Below, piece after piece: positions 33,603 to 42,292 of a DNA stretch of 64,000 bases (position 1 is the stretch's first letter; every line of letters starts with the position of its first letter). The stretch is from an uncultured Pseudomonas sp. (GTDB lineage: Bacteria > Pseudomonadota > Gammaproteobacteria > Pseudomonadales > Pseudomonadaceae). The stretch covers positions 21,210 to 85,209 of the forward strand of contig CALTWF010000011.1 in assembly GCA_943912755.1 (NCBI GenBank). Reading direction: 5' to 3'. The position numbers and the translations under genes were made by a program. The notes beneath the pieces are model-generated. The model had not been told where the DNA came from. It searched no databases and saw nothing but the letters and a program-made list of their open reading frames with translations.

Positions 33603-36488
33603 ATGCAAGCATGCACTTTCCCGAGCGACCGTTTCACCTTGGTCATGCTGACTCACAAACGCCCGGCCTTCCTGCGCCGCGCCTTGCAGTACTACAAGGA
33701 CTTCCCGGGGCGGCTGCTGGTTCTGGATTCTTCGCCGGAGCCGGTCGCGGGTATCGTCGAGCGCTTCCCGCGGGTCGATTACCAGCACCTGCCGCAGTTC
33801 AACTATCGTGGCTTCCAAGCCAAGATCAAGTATGGCCTGGGGTTGGTGACAACGCCCTATGTGGCGATGGTGGCGGATGACGACTTCATCCTGGTGGACG
33901 CTATCGCCCGGTCCGTGGCTTTCCTTGAGGAGCGTCCGGACTACGGATTGTGCTTTGGATACACGATGATGTACCTGCCTGAATCGAGGCATATCAACTA
34001 CTACCGCCGCGACAAGAAGCTCGCCCTCGAGGATTTCTCCAGCGACGACCCGCGCCAACGCCTGCACGATTACCTGTACGCCTTTATCCCGCCTTTCTAC
34101 GGGGTGACCCGCACCAGGCTGCTACAGGACTGGGCCGCGCAGATTCCCGATGACCTGCGTTTTGAATGGCTGGAGGTCAGCCATGTCTACTTCCTCCTGG
34201 CCAGTGCCAAGGCACGTATCCTGGATATGCCCTACGCGGTGCGGGAAGCCAACTATGGCAGCTCGGAGCACAAGACCGAAGTCACCTATGCCCTGGCCCT
34301 GCCTGACCCGGAGTCCGAGGCGAGCCGTGAGTTCTTCGCCGATGCCCTGGCCGGCCTGGACACTCCTCTCAAGGGCGAGCGCGCTGAGCTGCACGCCCTG
34401 GCCCGGGCCAACTTCGCCCTGATGTACGAAGGCCTGGCGGCGGGTCGCCCGCTGACTATCGAGCCACTGTTCTCGTCCATCGTCAAAGGCCCCGGTGAGA
34501 AACCGGTGCGGCACTTCCTGCCGACCCAGTATGTCGAGTTGCCGTTCTACAACCAGGCCTTTTTCGACCATCTGGAAAGCATCGAATTTCTCCTCCATGC
34601 CATGCCTGCTGGCCGTCTCCAGGTGGAACAGCTGGAATCCATCTGGCTCAAGCAGGCGCGCCTGCTGGCCGTGTACGACAATGACAACGTGCGCACCCGG
34701 CTGTCACGCGCCTGGGAGGCGTTGCGGGCGACGCCGTACAGCCTGGAGGTGGCCAGTGAACTGGCGGCTCTGCTGGACGCCGATGGTGACGTCGAGGAAG
34801 CCGCAAAACTCCATGAGTGGGCCGCTCGCTTGCGAGCGGTGAGCAGCGATGGAGGCAGTGCACTGCTGCGTGAACAGCCGTCCGGGCGTTTGCTCGACTG
34901 GCTGGACGCACGTCAACCCGACCAGGACAGCCGCGACGCGGTGGGGGCTTATCTCAGACAGCATCAGGGCGGTCCGCAAATGGGCATCCTGTTGCTCGAT
35001 TTGGACGGTGACGACAGCAAGCTCCAGGTGACCTTCGACAGCCTGGTGGCAGGGGCCAGCCGCTCCTTCCGGCTCATCGTCTTCACCTCCCGCGCAGTGC
35101 CGGCGAAAACCAGCCTGCAGGACACCTTGCACTTCGTTCGCGTGACCCAGGACAACTACATCGACCAGATCAACCAGGTCGCCCGCCAGACAGCTTGCGA
35201 ATGGCTGATGCTGGCCGAGGCCGGCGACCAGTTCACTGCTGGCGGTTTGCTGCGTGCGGGTCTGGAACTGATGGGCGCATCCGGGTGCCGTGCCGTGGCG
35301 GTGGATGAGATCCAGCAGCTTTCCAGTGGCATCTGGCGCGAAATGCTGCGGCCAGGTGTCAACCTTGACCTGCTGCAAAGCCTGCCGATGCTCATGGCCC
35401 GGCATTGGCTGTTCCGCCGCGAAGTGCTTGTGGGTGCAGGCGGTTTCGCCAGCGAGTTCAGCGATGCGCTGGAATACGATCTGCTCCTGCGCCTGATCGA
35501 GGACGGCGGCCTGAATGGCCTCGCCCACCTCGATGAGCCACTGCTGATCAGTAGCGCGCCGCATGTGAGGGAAAACGAGCATGCACGCCAGGCCCTGGTC
35601 CGGCACCTCGGCAAGCGCGGCTACAAGGCACAGGTCAGTTCGCCGGTGCTTGGAACCTTGCGTATCGACTACCGCCATCTGGAGCGGCCGCAGGTTTCGA
35701 TCATCCTGCGCAGCGAAGACAACCTTGGCGTACTCCAGCGCTGCCTGGAAAGCGTGCTCCAGCGCACCCGTTACCTGCGTTACGAAGTGCTGATCGCCGA
35801 CAACGCCAGCCAGTCGCCGCAGCAGTTGCAATGGCTTGAGCACCTACAGCAACAGGGCGGGCGCGTGCGCGTGCTGCACAGCCCGCAACGCCTGAGCAAT
35901 GCAGCCCTGGTCAATGCCGCCAGCGTCGAAGCCACGGGTGAGTACCTGGTGTTGCTGGCCGCCGATGCCGAAGTGGTCAATGCCAACTGGCTGGAGCTGT
36001 TGCTCAACCAGGCGCAGCGTCCGGAAGTCGGCGTGGTTGGCGCCAAGCTGGTGGATGCTGGCGGCAAGGTCAGCCAGGGCGGCCTGATGCTGGGGCGCGA
36101 TGGTCGTATACACGCGGCGTACGTCGGGTTGGGCAAGGACGAGGGTGGTTATCTCTCCCAGGCGCTGGCGGAGCAGAACTACCCGGCGGTGTCGGATGCC
36201 TGCCTGATGGTGCGTGCTGAGGTGTTCTGTGCCTTGGGTGGGCTGGACGAGGGCGCATTCGCGAACGCCTGGGCTGATGTCGATCTGTGCCTCAAGGTAG
36301 CGGATGCAGGTCTGCTGACCGTGTGGACGCCGCAGGTGCAGGTTGTGCATCCGGGCTTGCTGGTGGACAACGACGCGGCGTTGGCTGCGTTGCGAAGCAA
36401 GTGGGCCGGGTTGTGGAGCAGCGCTGCCCATGGGCGCACGCTCAAGCTGGAGGATGCTGCATTCGACTGGAAGGCTCTGATCGATTGA
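33603..36488 (+). CDS. Multidomain flagellin glycosyltransferase, second paralogue
   Basis: A 961-residue protein. The N-terminal glycosyltransferase domain (about 10-300) has FTLVMLTHKRPAFLRRALQYY and the metal-binding ADDDF at 91-95. A helical stretch (about 330-430) follows, then a degenerate GT region (about 460-690, with AVDEIQQL) and a C-terminal GT2 domain (about 698-955, VLIADNASQ, LMVRAEVFCALGG). The last two modules match the central part of the 24505-28086 protein in order and motif. The ATG at 33603 is chosen because the first domain begins at once. Confidence 0.85.
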   Translation: MQACTFPSDRFTLVMLTHKRPAFLRRALQYYKDFPGRLLVLDSSPEPVAGIVERFPRVDYQHLPQFNYRGFQAKIKYGLGLVTTPYVAMVADDDFILVDAIARSVAFLEERPDYGLCFGYTMMYLPESRHINYYRRDKKLALEDFSSDDPRQRLHDYLYAFIPPFYGVTRTRLLQDWAAQIPDDLRFEWLEVSHVYFLLASAKARILDMPYAVREANYGSSEHKTEVTYALALPDPESEASREFFADALAGLDTPLKGERAELHALARANFALMYEGLAAGRPLTIEPLFSSIVKGPGEKPVRHFLPTQYVELPFYNQAFFDHLESIEFLLHAMPAGRLQVEQLESIWLKQARLLAVYDNDNVRTRLSRAWEALRATPYSLEVASELAALLDADGDVEEAAKLHEWAARLRAVSSDGGSALLREQPSGRLLDWLDARQPDQDSRDAVGAYLRQHQGGPQMGILLLDLDGDDSKLQVTFDSLVAGASRSFRLIVFTSRAVPAKTSLQDTLHFVRVTQDNYIDQINQVARQTACEWLMLAEAGDQFTAGGLLRAGLELMGASGCRAVAVDEIQQLSSGIWREMLRPGVNLDLLQSLPMLMARHWLFRREVLVGAGGFASEFSDALEYDLLLRLIEDGGLNGLAHLDEPLLISSAPHVRENEHARQALVRHLGKRGYKAQVSSPVLGTLRIDYRHLERPQVSIILRSEDNLGVLQRCLESVLQRTRYLRYEVLIADNASQSPQQLQWLEHLQQQGGRVRVLHSPQRLSNAALVNAASVEATGEYLVLLAADAEVVNANWLELLLNQAQRPEVGVVGAKLVDAGGKVSQGGLMLGRDGRIHAAYVGLGKDEGGYLSQALAEQNYPAVSDACLMVRAEVFCALGGLDEGAFANAWADVDLCLKVADAGLLTVWTPQVQVVHPGLLVDNDAALAALRSKWAGLWSSAAHGRTLKLEDAAFDWKALID

Positions 36489-36508
36489 GGTCGATGGTTT
36501 TCACTATT

Positions 36509-36550
36509 GGTAAATGATCCTGGAACTGACAAGCCATACAGTCATTTACC
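36509..36550. repeat. Inverted repeat upstream of pseB
   Basis: GGTAAATGA (36509-36517) and TCATTTACC (36542-36550) are perfect inverted nine-mers 24 bases apart. They could be a protein-binding site or a hairpin end for the preceding gene. Confidence 0.5.
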
Positions 36551-36592
36551 AGCAGTGGAGCCGGCAAAGGGCCGAGGGATGGAATCTTCCTC

Positions 36593-36608
36593 TGGCCTGC
36601 ATCTTGCT
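36593..36608 (+). promoter_or_regulatory. Predicted sigma-54 promoter of the pseB operon
   Basis: TGGCCT, five bases, TTGCT, with the GG-N10-GC spacing of RpoN sites, about 80 bases before the pseB ATG. Confidence 0.7.
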
Positions 36609-36630
36609 TCGGGCTTGCATAAACAGGGCC

Positions 36631-36661
36631 GGGGTCAGAAATCCGTTGATTTCCCGACCCC
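36631..36661 (+). other. Hairpin in the pseB leader
   Basis: GGGGTC-GAAATC and GATTTC-GACCCC pair around a CGTT loop with a small bulge. It lies between the predicted promoter and the pseB ATG. The GGGGTCAG end resembles REP hairpins linked to REP-associated transposases in other gammaproteobacteria. Confidence 0.6.
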
Positions 36662-36689
36662 GACCCACTGCGAGCTCCAGGATCCAGGC

Positions 36690-37691
36690 ATGTTCGACGA
36701 CAAGTCCATCTTCATTTCCGGCGGTACCGGCTCCTTCGGTCGCGCGTTCATCAAGCGCCTGCTGGAGCAGTACAAGCCGCGCCGTGTCGTGGTGTTCTCC
36801 CGCGACGAGCTCAAGCAGTACGAGATGCAGCAAAGTTTCAGCGCACCGTGCATGCGCTGGTTCCTCGGCGATGTGCGTGACGCCGAGCGCCTGCGCCAGG
36901 CCATGCGCGGCATCGACTACGTGGTGCATGCCGCGGCGTTGAAGCAGGTGCCTGCCGCCGAATACAACCCCACCGAGTGCATCCGCACCAACGTCAATGG
37001 CGCAGAGAACATTATTGCCGCCGCCATCGAGAACGGCGTGGACAAGGTCGTCGCCCTGTCCACCGACAAGGCCGCCAGCCCGATCAACCTGTACGGTGCG
37101 ACCAAGCTGCTGTCGGACAAGCTGTTCGTCGCCGCCAACAATGTCGCCGGCAGCCAGCAGACCCGCTTCGCCGTGGTCCGCTACGGCAACGTGGCCGGCT
37201 CGCGGGGCTCGGTGGTGCCGTTCTTCAGCAAGCTGATCGGCGAGGGCGCCGGCGAACTGCCGATCACCGATCCGCGCATGACCCGCTTCTGGATCACCCT
37301 CGACCATGGCGTGCAGTTCGTCCTCGACAGCTTCGCGCGCATGCACGGTGGCGAGGTCTTCGTGCCGAAGATCCCGTCGATCCGCATCGTCGACCTGGCC
37401 CGTGGCATGGCGCCGGAGCTGCCGCACAAGGTGGTGGGTATCCGCCCCGGCGAGAAGCTGCACGAACTGATGATCCCGCTGGACGATGCGCGGATGACCC
37501 TGGAATTCGCCGATCACTTCACCATCGAGCCGTCGATCCGCTTCAACAACGTCGATGCCGATTTTGCCGTGGACGGTGTCGGCGAGCAGGGGCGGCGGGT
37601 GGCCGAGGACTTCGAATACCGTTCCGATACCAACCCGGAGTTTCTCTCGATCGAAGGCATCGCCGACCTGCACGCACGGTTGCCGGCATGA
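36690..37691 (+). CDS. pseB: UDP-N-acetylglucosamine 4,6-dehydratase (inverting), pseudaminic acid step 1
   Basis: A 333-residue SDR enzyme that converts UDP-GlcNAc to the 4-keto-6-deoxy-L-arabino sugar. It shows the cofactor loop SGGTGSFGRAF (about 9-19), AAALKQVP, the active-site STDKAASPINLYGATK and the PseB-typical FRSDTNP-like tail YRSDTNPEFLS. The ATG at 36690 gives the typical MFDDKSIFISGG start; a reading extended to 36507 would cross the hairpin and promoter. The stop overlaps the pseC ATG. Confidence 0.95.
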   Translation: MFDDKSIFISGGTGSFGRAFIKRLLEQYKPRRVVVFSRDELKQYEMQQSFSAPCMRWFLGDVRDAERLRQAMRGIDYVVHAAALKQVPAAEYNPTECIRTNVNGAENIIAAAIENGVDKVVALSTDKAASPINLYGATKLLSDKLFVAANNVAGSQQTRFAVVRYGNVAGSRGSVVPFFSKLIGEGAGELPITDPRMTRFWITLDHGVQFVLDSFARMHGGEVFVPKIPSIRIVDLARGMAPELPHKVVGIRPGEKLHELMIPLDDARMTLEFADHFTIEPSIRFNNVDADFAVDGVGEQGRRVAEDFEYRSDTNPEFLSIEGIADLHARLPA

Positions 37692-38842
37692 TTCCCTACG
37701 GCCGGCAGAACGTCGACCAGGCCGATATCGACGCGGTGGTCGAGGTGTTGCGCTCCGACTGGCTGACCCAGGGGCCGACCCTCGAGCGCTTCGAGCGCGC
37801 CGTGGCCGAGCGCTGCCGGGCCGACCATGCGGTAGCGGTATGCAACGCCACGGCCGGCCTGCACCTGGCTTGCCTGGCGCTCGGGCTGGGGCCCGGTGAT
37901 CTGCTCTGGACCAGCCCCAACAGCTTCGTCGCCTCGGCCAACTGCGCGCGTTACTGCGGCGCCGAAGTGGATTTCGTCGATATCGACCCGCTGACCTGGA
38001 ACCTCGATGTCCGCGCCCTGGCCGACAAACTGGAGCGCGCCCGCGCGCTCGGGCGCTTGCCCAAGGTTTTGGTGGCGGTAGCTTTTTCCGGACAGAGCTG
38101 CGACATGGCCGAGATCGCCCGGTTGGCCCGGGAATATGGTTTCCGGGTGATCGAGGACGCCGCCCATGCCCTGGGCGCGAGTTATGCCGGCGAGCCGGTG
38201 GGCAGCGGCCGTTATGCCGATCTGACGGTGTTCAGTTTCCATCCGGTGAAGATCGTTACCAGCGGCGAGGGCGGCATGGTCCTGTGCAATGCCCCGGAGC
38301 TGGCCCGGCGCCTGCGCGACCTGCGCAGCCACGGCATCACCCGCGACCCGGCCCGCATGAGCGAGCCGAGCCATGGTGGCTGGTACTACCAGCAGACCGA
38401 ACTGGGTTTCAACTACCGCATGTGCGATATCCAGGCGGCCCTGGGGTTGTCCCAGCTCAGCCGGCTGGACGCGTTCCTCGCCCGACGCCGGGAGCTGGCG
38501 GCGCGCTACCAGCACCTCCTAGCCGATCTGCCCGTGCAACTGCCCGCGATGCAGGCGCAGGCCGGGTCGGCCTGGCATCTGTACGTGGTGCGTCTCGACG
38601 AGCGTCTGGAAAATCGCCACCGGGAGATTTTCGAGGCGCTGCGCGGCGCCGGGATCGGCGTCAACCTGCACTACATCCCGATCCATCTGCAGCCGTATTA
38701 CCGTGAACTGGGCTTTGCCGACGGCGACTTCCCCGAGGCCGAGCGCTATTACCGCCAGGCCATCAGCCTGCCGCTGTTCCCGGATCTCAGTGATGCCCAG
38801 CAGGACCAGGTGGTCGCCGCCCTGCGCCGGGTGCTGGCATGA
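37688..38842 (+). CDS. pseC: UDP-4-amino-4,6-dideoxy-N-acetyl-L-altrosamine transaminase
   Basis: A 384-residue PLP aminotransferase of the DegT/DnrJ/EryC1 class. It starts IPYGRQNVDQADIDAVVEVL, as PseC does, and has the PLP-binding Lys near residue 188 in SFHPVKIVTSGEGG, the EDAAHALGA strand and the C-terminal GIGVNLHYIPIHLQPYY. It transfers an amino group from glutamate to C4 of the PseB product. It overlaps both pseB and pseF by four bases. Confidence 0.95.
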   Translation: MIPYGRQNVDQADIDAVVEVLRSDWLTQGPTLERFERAVAERCRADHAVAVCNATAGLHLACLALGLGPGDLLWTSPNSFVASANCARYCGAEVDFVDIDPLTWNLDVRALADKLERARALGRLPKVLVAVAFSGQSCDMAEIARLAREYGFRVIEDAAHALGASYAGEPVGSGRYADLTVFSFHPVKIVTSGEGGMVLCNAPELARRLRDLRSHGITRDPARMSEPSHGGWYYQQTELGFNYRMCDIQAALGLSQLSRLDAFLARRRELAARYQHLLADLPVQLPAMQAQAGSAWHLYVVRLDERLENRHREIFEALRGAGIGVNLHYIPIHLQPYYRELGFADGDFPEAERYYRQAISLPLFPDLSDAQQDQVVAALRRVLA

Positions 38843-39555
38843 ACCGTGGCGTGGTGGCGATCATTCCCGCGCGCGGCGGCAGCAAGCGGATCGTGCGCAA
38901 GAACCTCAAGCCGTTTCGCGGCCAACCGATCATCCAGCATTCGATCCGCACCGCACTGGACAGCCAGCTGTTCGAGCGGGTGATCGTCAGCACCGACGAT
39001 GCCGAGATCGCCGGGGTGGCCCGCGCCCTGGGCGCCGAGGTGCCGTTCATGCGCCCGGCGCAACTGGCCGACGATCACACCGGTACCGCGGACGTGATCG
39101 TGCATGCCTTGGGCGCCTTGCGCGAGCAGGGCTACCAGGCGCAACTGGCCTGCTGCATCTACGCCACCGCGCCGCTGCTGCAGGGCCGTTATCTGCGCGA
39201 GGGCCGCAGGTTGCTGGAGGAACATGCCGAGCGCTCCTTCGCCTTCTCCGTATGCGGCTTCGGTTTTCCGGTGCAGCGTGCCCTCGGCCTGACCGGGGAC
39301 GGCGCATTGACCGCGCTGTATCCGCAGTACCGGCAAACCCGCTCCCAGGACCTGCCGCCGGCCTTCCAGGATGCCGGGCAGTTCTACTGGGGGCGCGCCG
39401 AGGCCTGGTTGCGCGGCGACGCAATATTTTCCGAGTGCAGCCTGCCGGTGATCCTGCCGCGCCACCTGGTGCAGGACATCGATACCGAGGAAGACTGGCG
39501 CCGCGCCGAGTTTCTGCATGCCGCGCTGCTCGCCGCCGGGGAGTTGCAGGGGTGA
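38839..39555 (+). CDS. pseF: Pseudaminic acid cytidylyltransferase
   Basis: A 238-residue CMP-sugar synthetase that activates pseudaminic acid with CTP. The N-terminal AIIPARGGSKRIVRKNLKPF signature, the ATAPLLQGRYL segment and the C-terminal QDIDTEEDWRRAE are those of the NeuA/PseF family. It overlaps pseC and the following gene by four bases each. Confidence 0.95.
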   Translation: MNRGVVAIIPARGGSKRIVRKNLKPFRGQPIIQHSIRTALDSQLFERVIVSTDDAEIAGVARALGAEVPFMRPAQLADDHTGTADVIVHALGALREQGYQAQLACCIYATAPLLQGRYLREGRRLLEEHAERSFAFSVCGFGFPVQRALGLTGDGALTALYPQYRQTRSQDLPPAFQDAGQFYWGRAEAWLRGDAIFSECSLPVILPRHLVQDIDTEEDWRRAEFLHAALLAAGELQG

Positions 39556-41021
39556 AGGTGCTGGTCCGCGCCGACGCCGGGGCCGCTATCGGTATCGGCC
39601 ATGTGGCGCGTTGCCTGACCCTTGCCGAGCAACTGCTGGCCCGTGGCGCGACGGTGGCCTTTGCCTGCCGTGAGCTGCCCGGCCACCAGATGGCCCGGAT
39701 TGTCGCCGAGGGGCACCAGGTTTTCGCCCTGCCGGCGGAGACGGACGACGAGATCGGCGCATTGGCCGCGCTGCTGTCGCCCGATCTGCTGTTCGACTGG
39801 ATCATCGTCGATCACTACCGGCTTGATGCCGCCTGGGAGCGCGCGGCGCGGCGCTGGGCCCGGCGGATCATGGTGATCGACGACCTGGCCGATCGTCGCC
39901 ACGATTGCGACCTGCTGCTCGACCAGAACGCTACTGCCAGCGCGGCGACCTACCAGGCCCTGGTTCCCGCTACCTGCCGGGTGCTGCCTGGGCCGCGCTA
40001 CGCCCTGTTGCGTCCGGCATTCAGCCAGGGCAGGGCGCCGGCCAGCGAACGGTCGCGGCGGGTGCTGGTCAGCTTTGGCGGTTTCGACCAGGCCGGCATG
40101 ACCCTGAAAACCCTGCGGGCGCTGCTGGCCATCGATGGCATCGAGGTGCAGTGCATCGCCGGGCAGTCGTCGGCGGATCTGCCGGCCTTGCAGGCCCTGG
40201 TCGCCTCGCGGCCGGAATGGCAATTGCTCAACTTCGTCGACGATCTGCCCGCACGCATGGCCGGGGCTGTGCTGTTCATCGGCGCGGGCGGCGGAACCAC
40301 CTGGGAGCGCGCCGCCGTGGGCGTGCCCAGCCTGTGCGTGAGTGTCGCCGACAATCAGACCGCCAACGCCGAAGTCCTCGCCCGGGCCGGTGTGCACCTG
40401 TATCTGGGACCGGCCAATCAGGTGTCGGTGGATGCCTTGCGCGAGGCTATCGCCCTGCTGCTGGACAACGCGCCGCTGCGCGAGCATTTCGCCGCGCGCG
40501 GTCGGGAATGGGTAGATGGCCTTGGTGCGCAGCGGGTCGCGGTGGCGTTGCTCGGGCAGGGTTTGCAGTTGCGCCCGGCCGGGTTCGACGATGCCCGGTT
40601 GTTGTTCGATGGGCGCAATACCGAGGCCGTGCGTCGCGCATCGCAGCAGCAGGCCCCCTTGCTATGGGAGGAGCACTGCCGCTGGCTGCGGGCGACCCTT
40701 GCTGACGATCAGCGCCTGCTGTTGATCGCCGAGGCCGGCGACGGCGAGGTCGGCGCGCTGCGCTATGACCGGCTGGAGCCTTCGCGGGCGCGGGCGTCGC
40801 TGTACCTGTTCGACGGCTGCCTGGACCTGGGCTGGGGCAGGCAACTGCTGGCCGCAGGCGAGCGCGCGCTGCTTGCCCACTGGCCGCAGGTGCAGGTGAT
40901 CGAGGCCCAGGTACTGGCCGACAACCCGGCATCGCTCGGGCTTTTTCGTGGTGCCGGCTACATTCAGTCGCACTGCCACTTCGAACGGTTATTGAAGGAT
41001 TCACAGCATGAGCAGTTTTGA
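39552..41021 (+). CDS. pseG: PseG-PseH fusion: UDP-sugar hydrolase joined to GNAT acetyltransferase
   Basis: A 489-residue fusion. The N-terminal part (about 1-335) is the PseG glycosyltransferase-B-fold hydrolase that releases UDP, with the catalytic His17 in GIGHVARC, IVDHYRLDAAWE and GAGGGTTWERAAVGVPS. The C-terminal part (about 340-489) is a GNAT acyltransferase that stands in for PseH and would acetylate N4 (RLLLIAEAGDGEVGALRY, LADNPASLGLFRGAGY). It starts at GTG overlapping the pseF stop. No separate pseH exists nearby, which supports the fusion reading. Confidence 0.92.
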   Translation: MKVLVRADAGAAIGIGHVARCLTLAEQLLARGATVAFACRELPGHQMARIVAEGHQVFALPAETDDEIGALAALLSPDLLFDWIIVDHYRLDAAWERAARRWARRIMVIDDLADRRHDCDLLLDQNATASAATYQALVPATCRVLPGPRYALLRPAFSQGRAPASERSRRVLVSFGGFDQAGMTLKTLRALLAIDGIEVQCIAGQSSADLPALQALVASRPEWQLLNFVDDLPARMAGAVLFIGAGGGTTWERAAVGVPSLCVSVADNQTANAEVLARAGVHLYLGPANQVSVDALREAIALLLDNAPLREHFAARGREWVDGLGAQRVAVALLGQGLQLRPAGFDDARLLFDGRNTEAVRRASQQQAPLLWEEHCRWLRATLADDQRLLLIAEAGDGEVGALRYDRLEPSRARASLYLFDGCLDLGWGRQLLAAGERALLAHWPQVQVIEAQVLADNPASLGLFRGAGYIQSHCHFERLLKDSQHEQF

Positions 41022-42060
41022 TCTGGGTGGGCGACGCATTGGTGTCGATGCCGAGCCCTTGGTGATCGCCGAGATGAGCGGCAACCACAACCAGTCGCTG
41101 GAGCGCGCCCTGGAGATCGTCGAAGCGGCGGCGCGGGCGGGTGCCCATGCGCTGAAGTTGCAGACCTACACCGCCGACACCATGACCCTCGATCTGAGTC
41201 ATGGCGAGTTCTTCATCGAAGATGCCAACAGCCTGTGGGCCGGTTCCTCGCTGTATGCGCTGTACCAGCAGGCCTACACGCCATGGGAGTGGCATGCGCC
41301 GATTTTCCGGCGCGCCCGCGAGCTGGGCATGCTGGCGTTTTCCACGCCGTTCGACGAGAGCGCCGTGGACTTTCTCGAAAGCCTCGATGTGCCGGCCTAC
41401 AAGATCGCCAGCTTCGAGAACACCGACCTGCCGCTGATCCGCAAGGTGGCGGCGACCGGCAAGCCGATGATCATCTCCACCGGCATGGCCAGCCTCGCCG
41501 AGCTGGATGAAACCGTGCGTACCGCGCGCGCGGCGGGGTGCCGCGACCTGGTCCTGCTCAAGTGCACCAGCACCTACCCGGCCAGTCCGGAAAACAGCAA
41601 CGTGCGCACCATTCCCCATCTGCGCGAGCTGTTCGGCTGCGAGGTCGGCCTGTCCGATCACACCCTCGGCGTGGGCGCCTCGGTGGCGGCAGTGGCCCTG
41701 GGCGCCAGCGTGGTGGAAAAGCATTTCACCCTCAGCCGCGCCGAGGGCGGGGTGGACGCGGCGTTCTCCCTGGAGCCGGCGGAACTGGCCAGCCTGGTGC
41801 AGGAAACCGCGCGCGCCTGGCAAGCGCTGGGCCAGGTGCGCTATGGCGCGACCCAGGCCGAGCAGGCGTCGAAGCGTTTTCGCCGGTCGTTGTACGTAGT
41901 GCGCGATATGGCGGCCGGCGAGGTGTTCGATGCCAGCAATGTGCGTGCCATTCGTCCGGGACTGGGTCTTGCGCCCAAGCATCTCGACGCCCTGCTCGGG
42001 CGCAAGGCGCGGCAGCCGCTCAAGCGTGGAACGGCACTCGACTGGACCCTGGTCGAGTAG
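41008..42060 (+). CDS. pseI: Pseudaminic acid synthase
   Basis: A 350-residue NeuB-family aldolase that condenses the trideoxy sugar with phosphoenolpyruvate. The TIM-barrel part (about 15-280) has VIAEMSGNHNQSLERAL, KLQTYTADTMTLD, KIASFENTDLPLI and VEKHFTLSR. A C-terminal SAF/antifreeze-like domain (about 290-348, RSLYVVRDMAAGEVF) follows. It overlaps the PseG-PseH gene by 14 bases and ends the pse run. Confidence 0.95.
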   Translation: MSSFDLGGRRIGVDAEPLVIAEMSGNHNQSLERALEIVEAAARAGAHALKLQTYTADTMTLDLSHGEFFIEDANSLWAGSSLYALYQQAYTPWEWHAPIFRRARELGMLAFSTPFDESAVDFLESLDVPAYKIASFENTDLPLIRKVAATGKPMIISTGMASLAELDETVRTARAAGCRDLVLLKCTSTYPASPENSNVRTIPHLRELFGCEVGLSDHTLGVGASVAAVALGASVVEKHFTLSRAEGGVDAAFSLEPAELASLVQETARAWQALGQVRYGATQAEQASKRFRRSLYVVRDMAAGEVFDASNVRAIRPGLGLAPKHLDALLGRKARQPLKRGTALDWTLVE

Positions 42061-42292
42061 GGCGCAGCCCGCCTGCTGCGGGCGGGCCCTAGGAAAAAGT
42101 GCCGTTGTCTGTGAAAATCCGTGACCTATGAGTCATAGCGGACATCTGTGTCTCTATCGTTACCGGGAGTGACGGGCCGTGTCACCGTCATTGCCACTGC
42201 CATCCAGTTCAGCGGATGGCGGGAATCCCTGTTTTCTGGCGCCCCTCGAATCATGCGAGCGGTGATCTTCAGCAGTTTTTTATTGGGAAGCC

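Noticed and set aside
36507..36689. N-terminal extension of PseB
   Set aside because: The added 61 residues are not PseB-like and cover an inverted repeat, the sigma-54 element and a hairpin; the family starts at MFDDK-like sequence.
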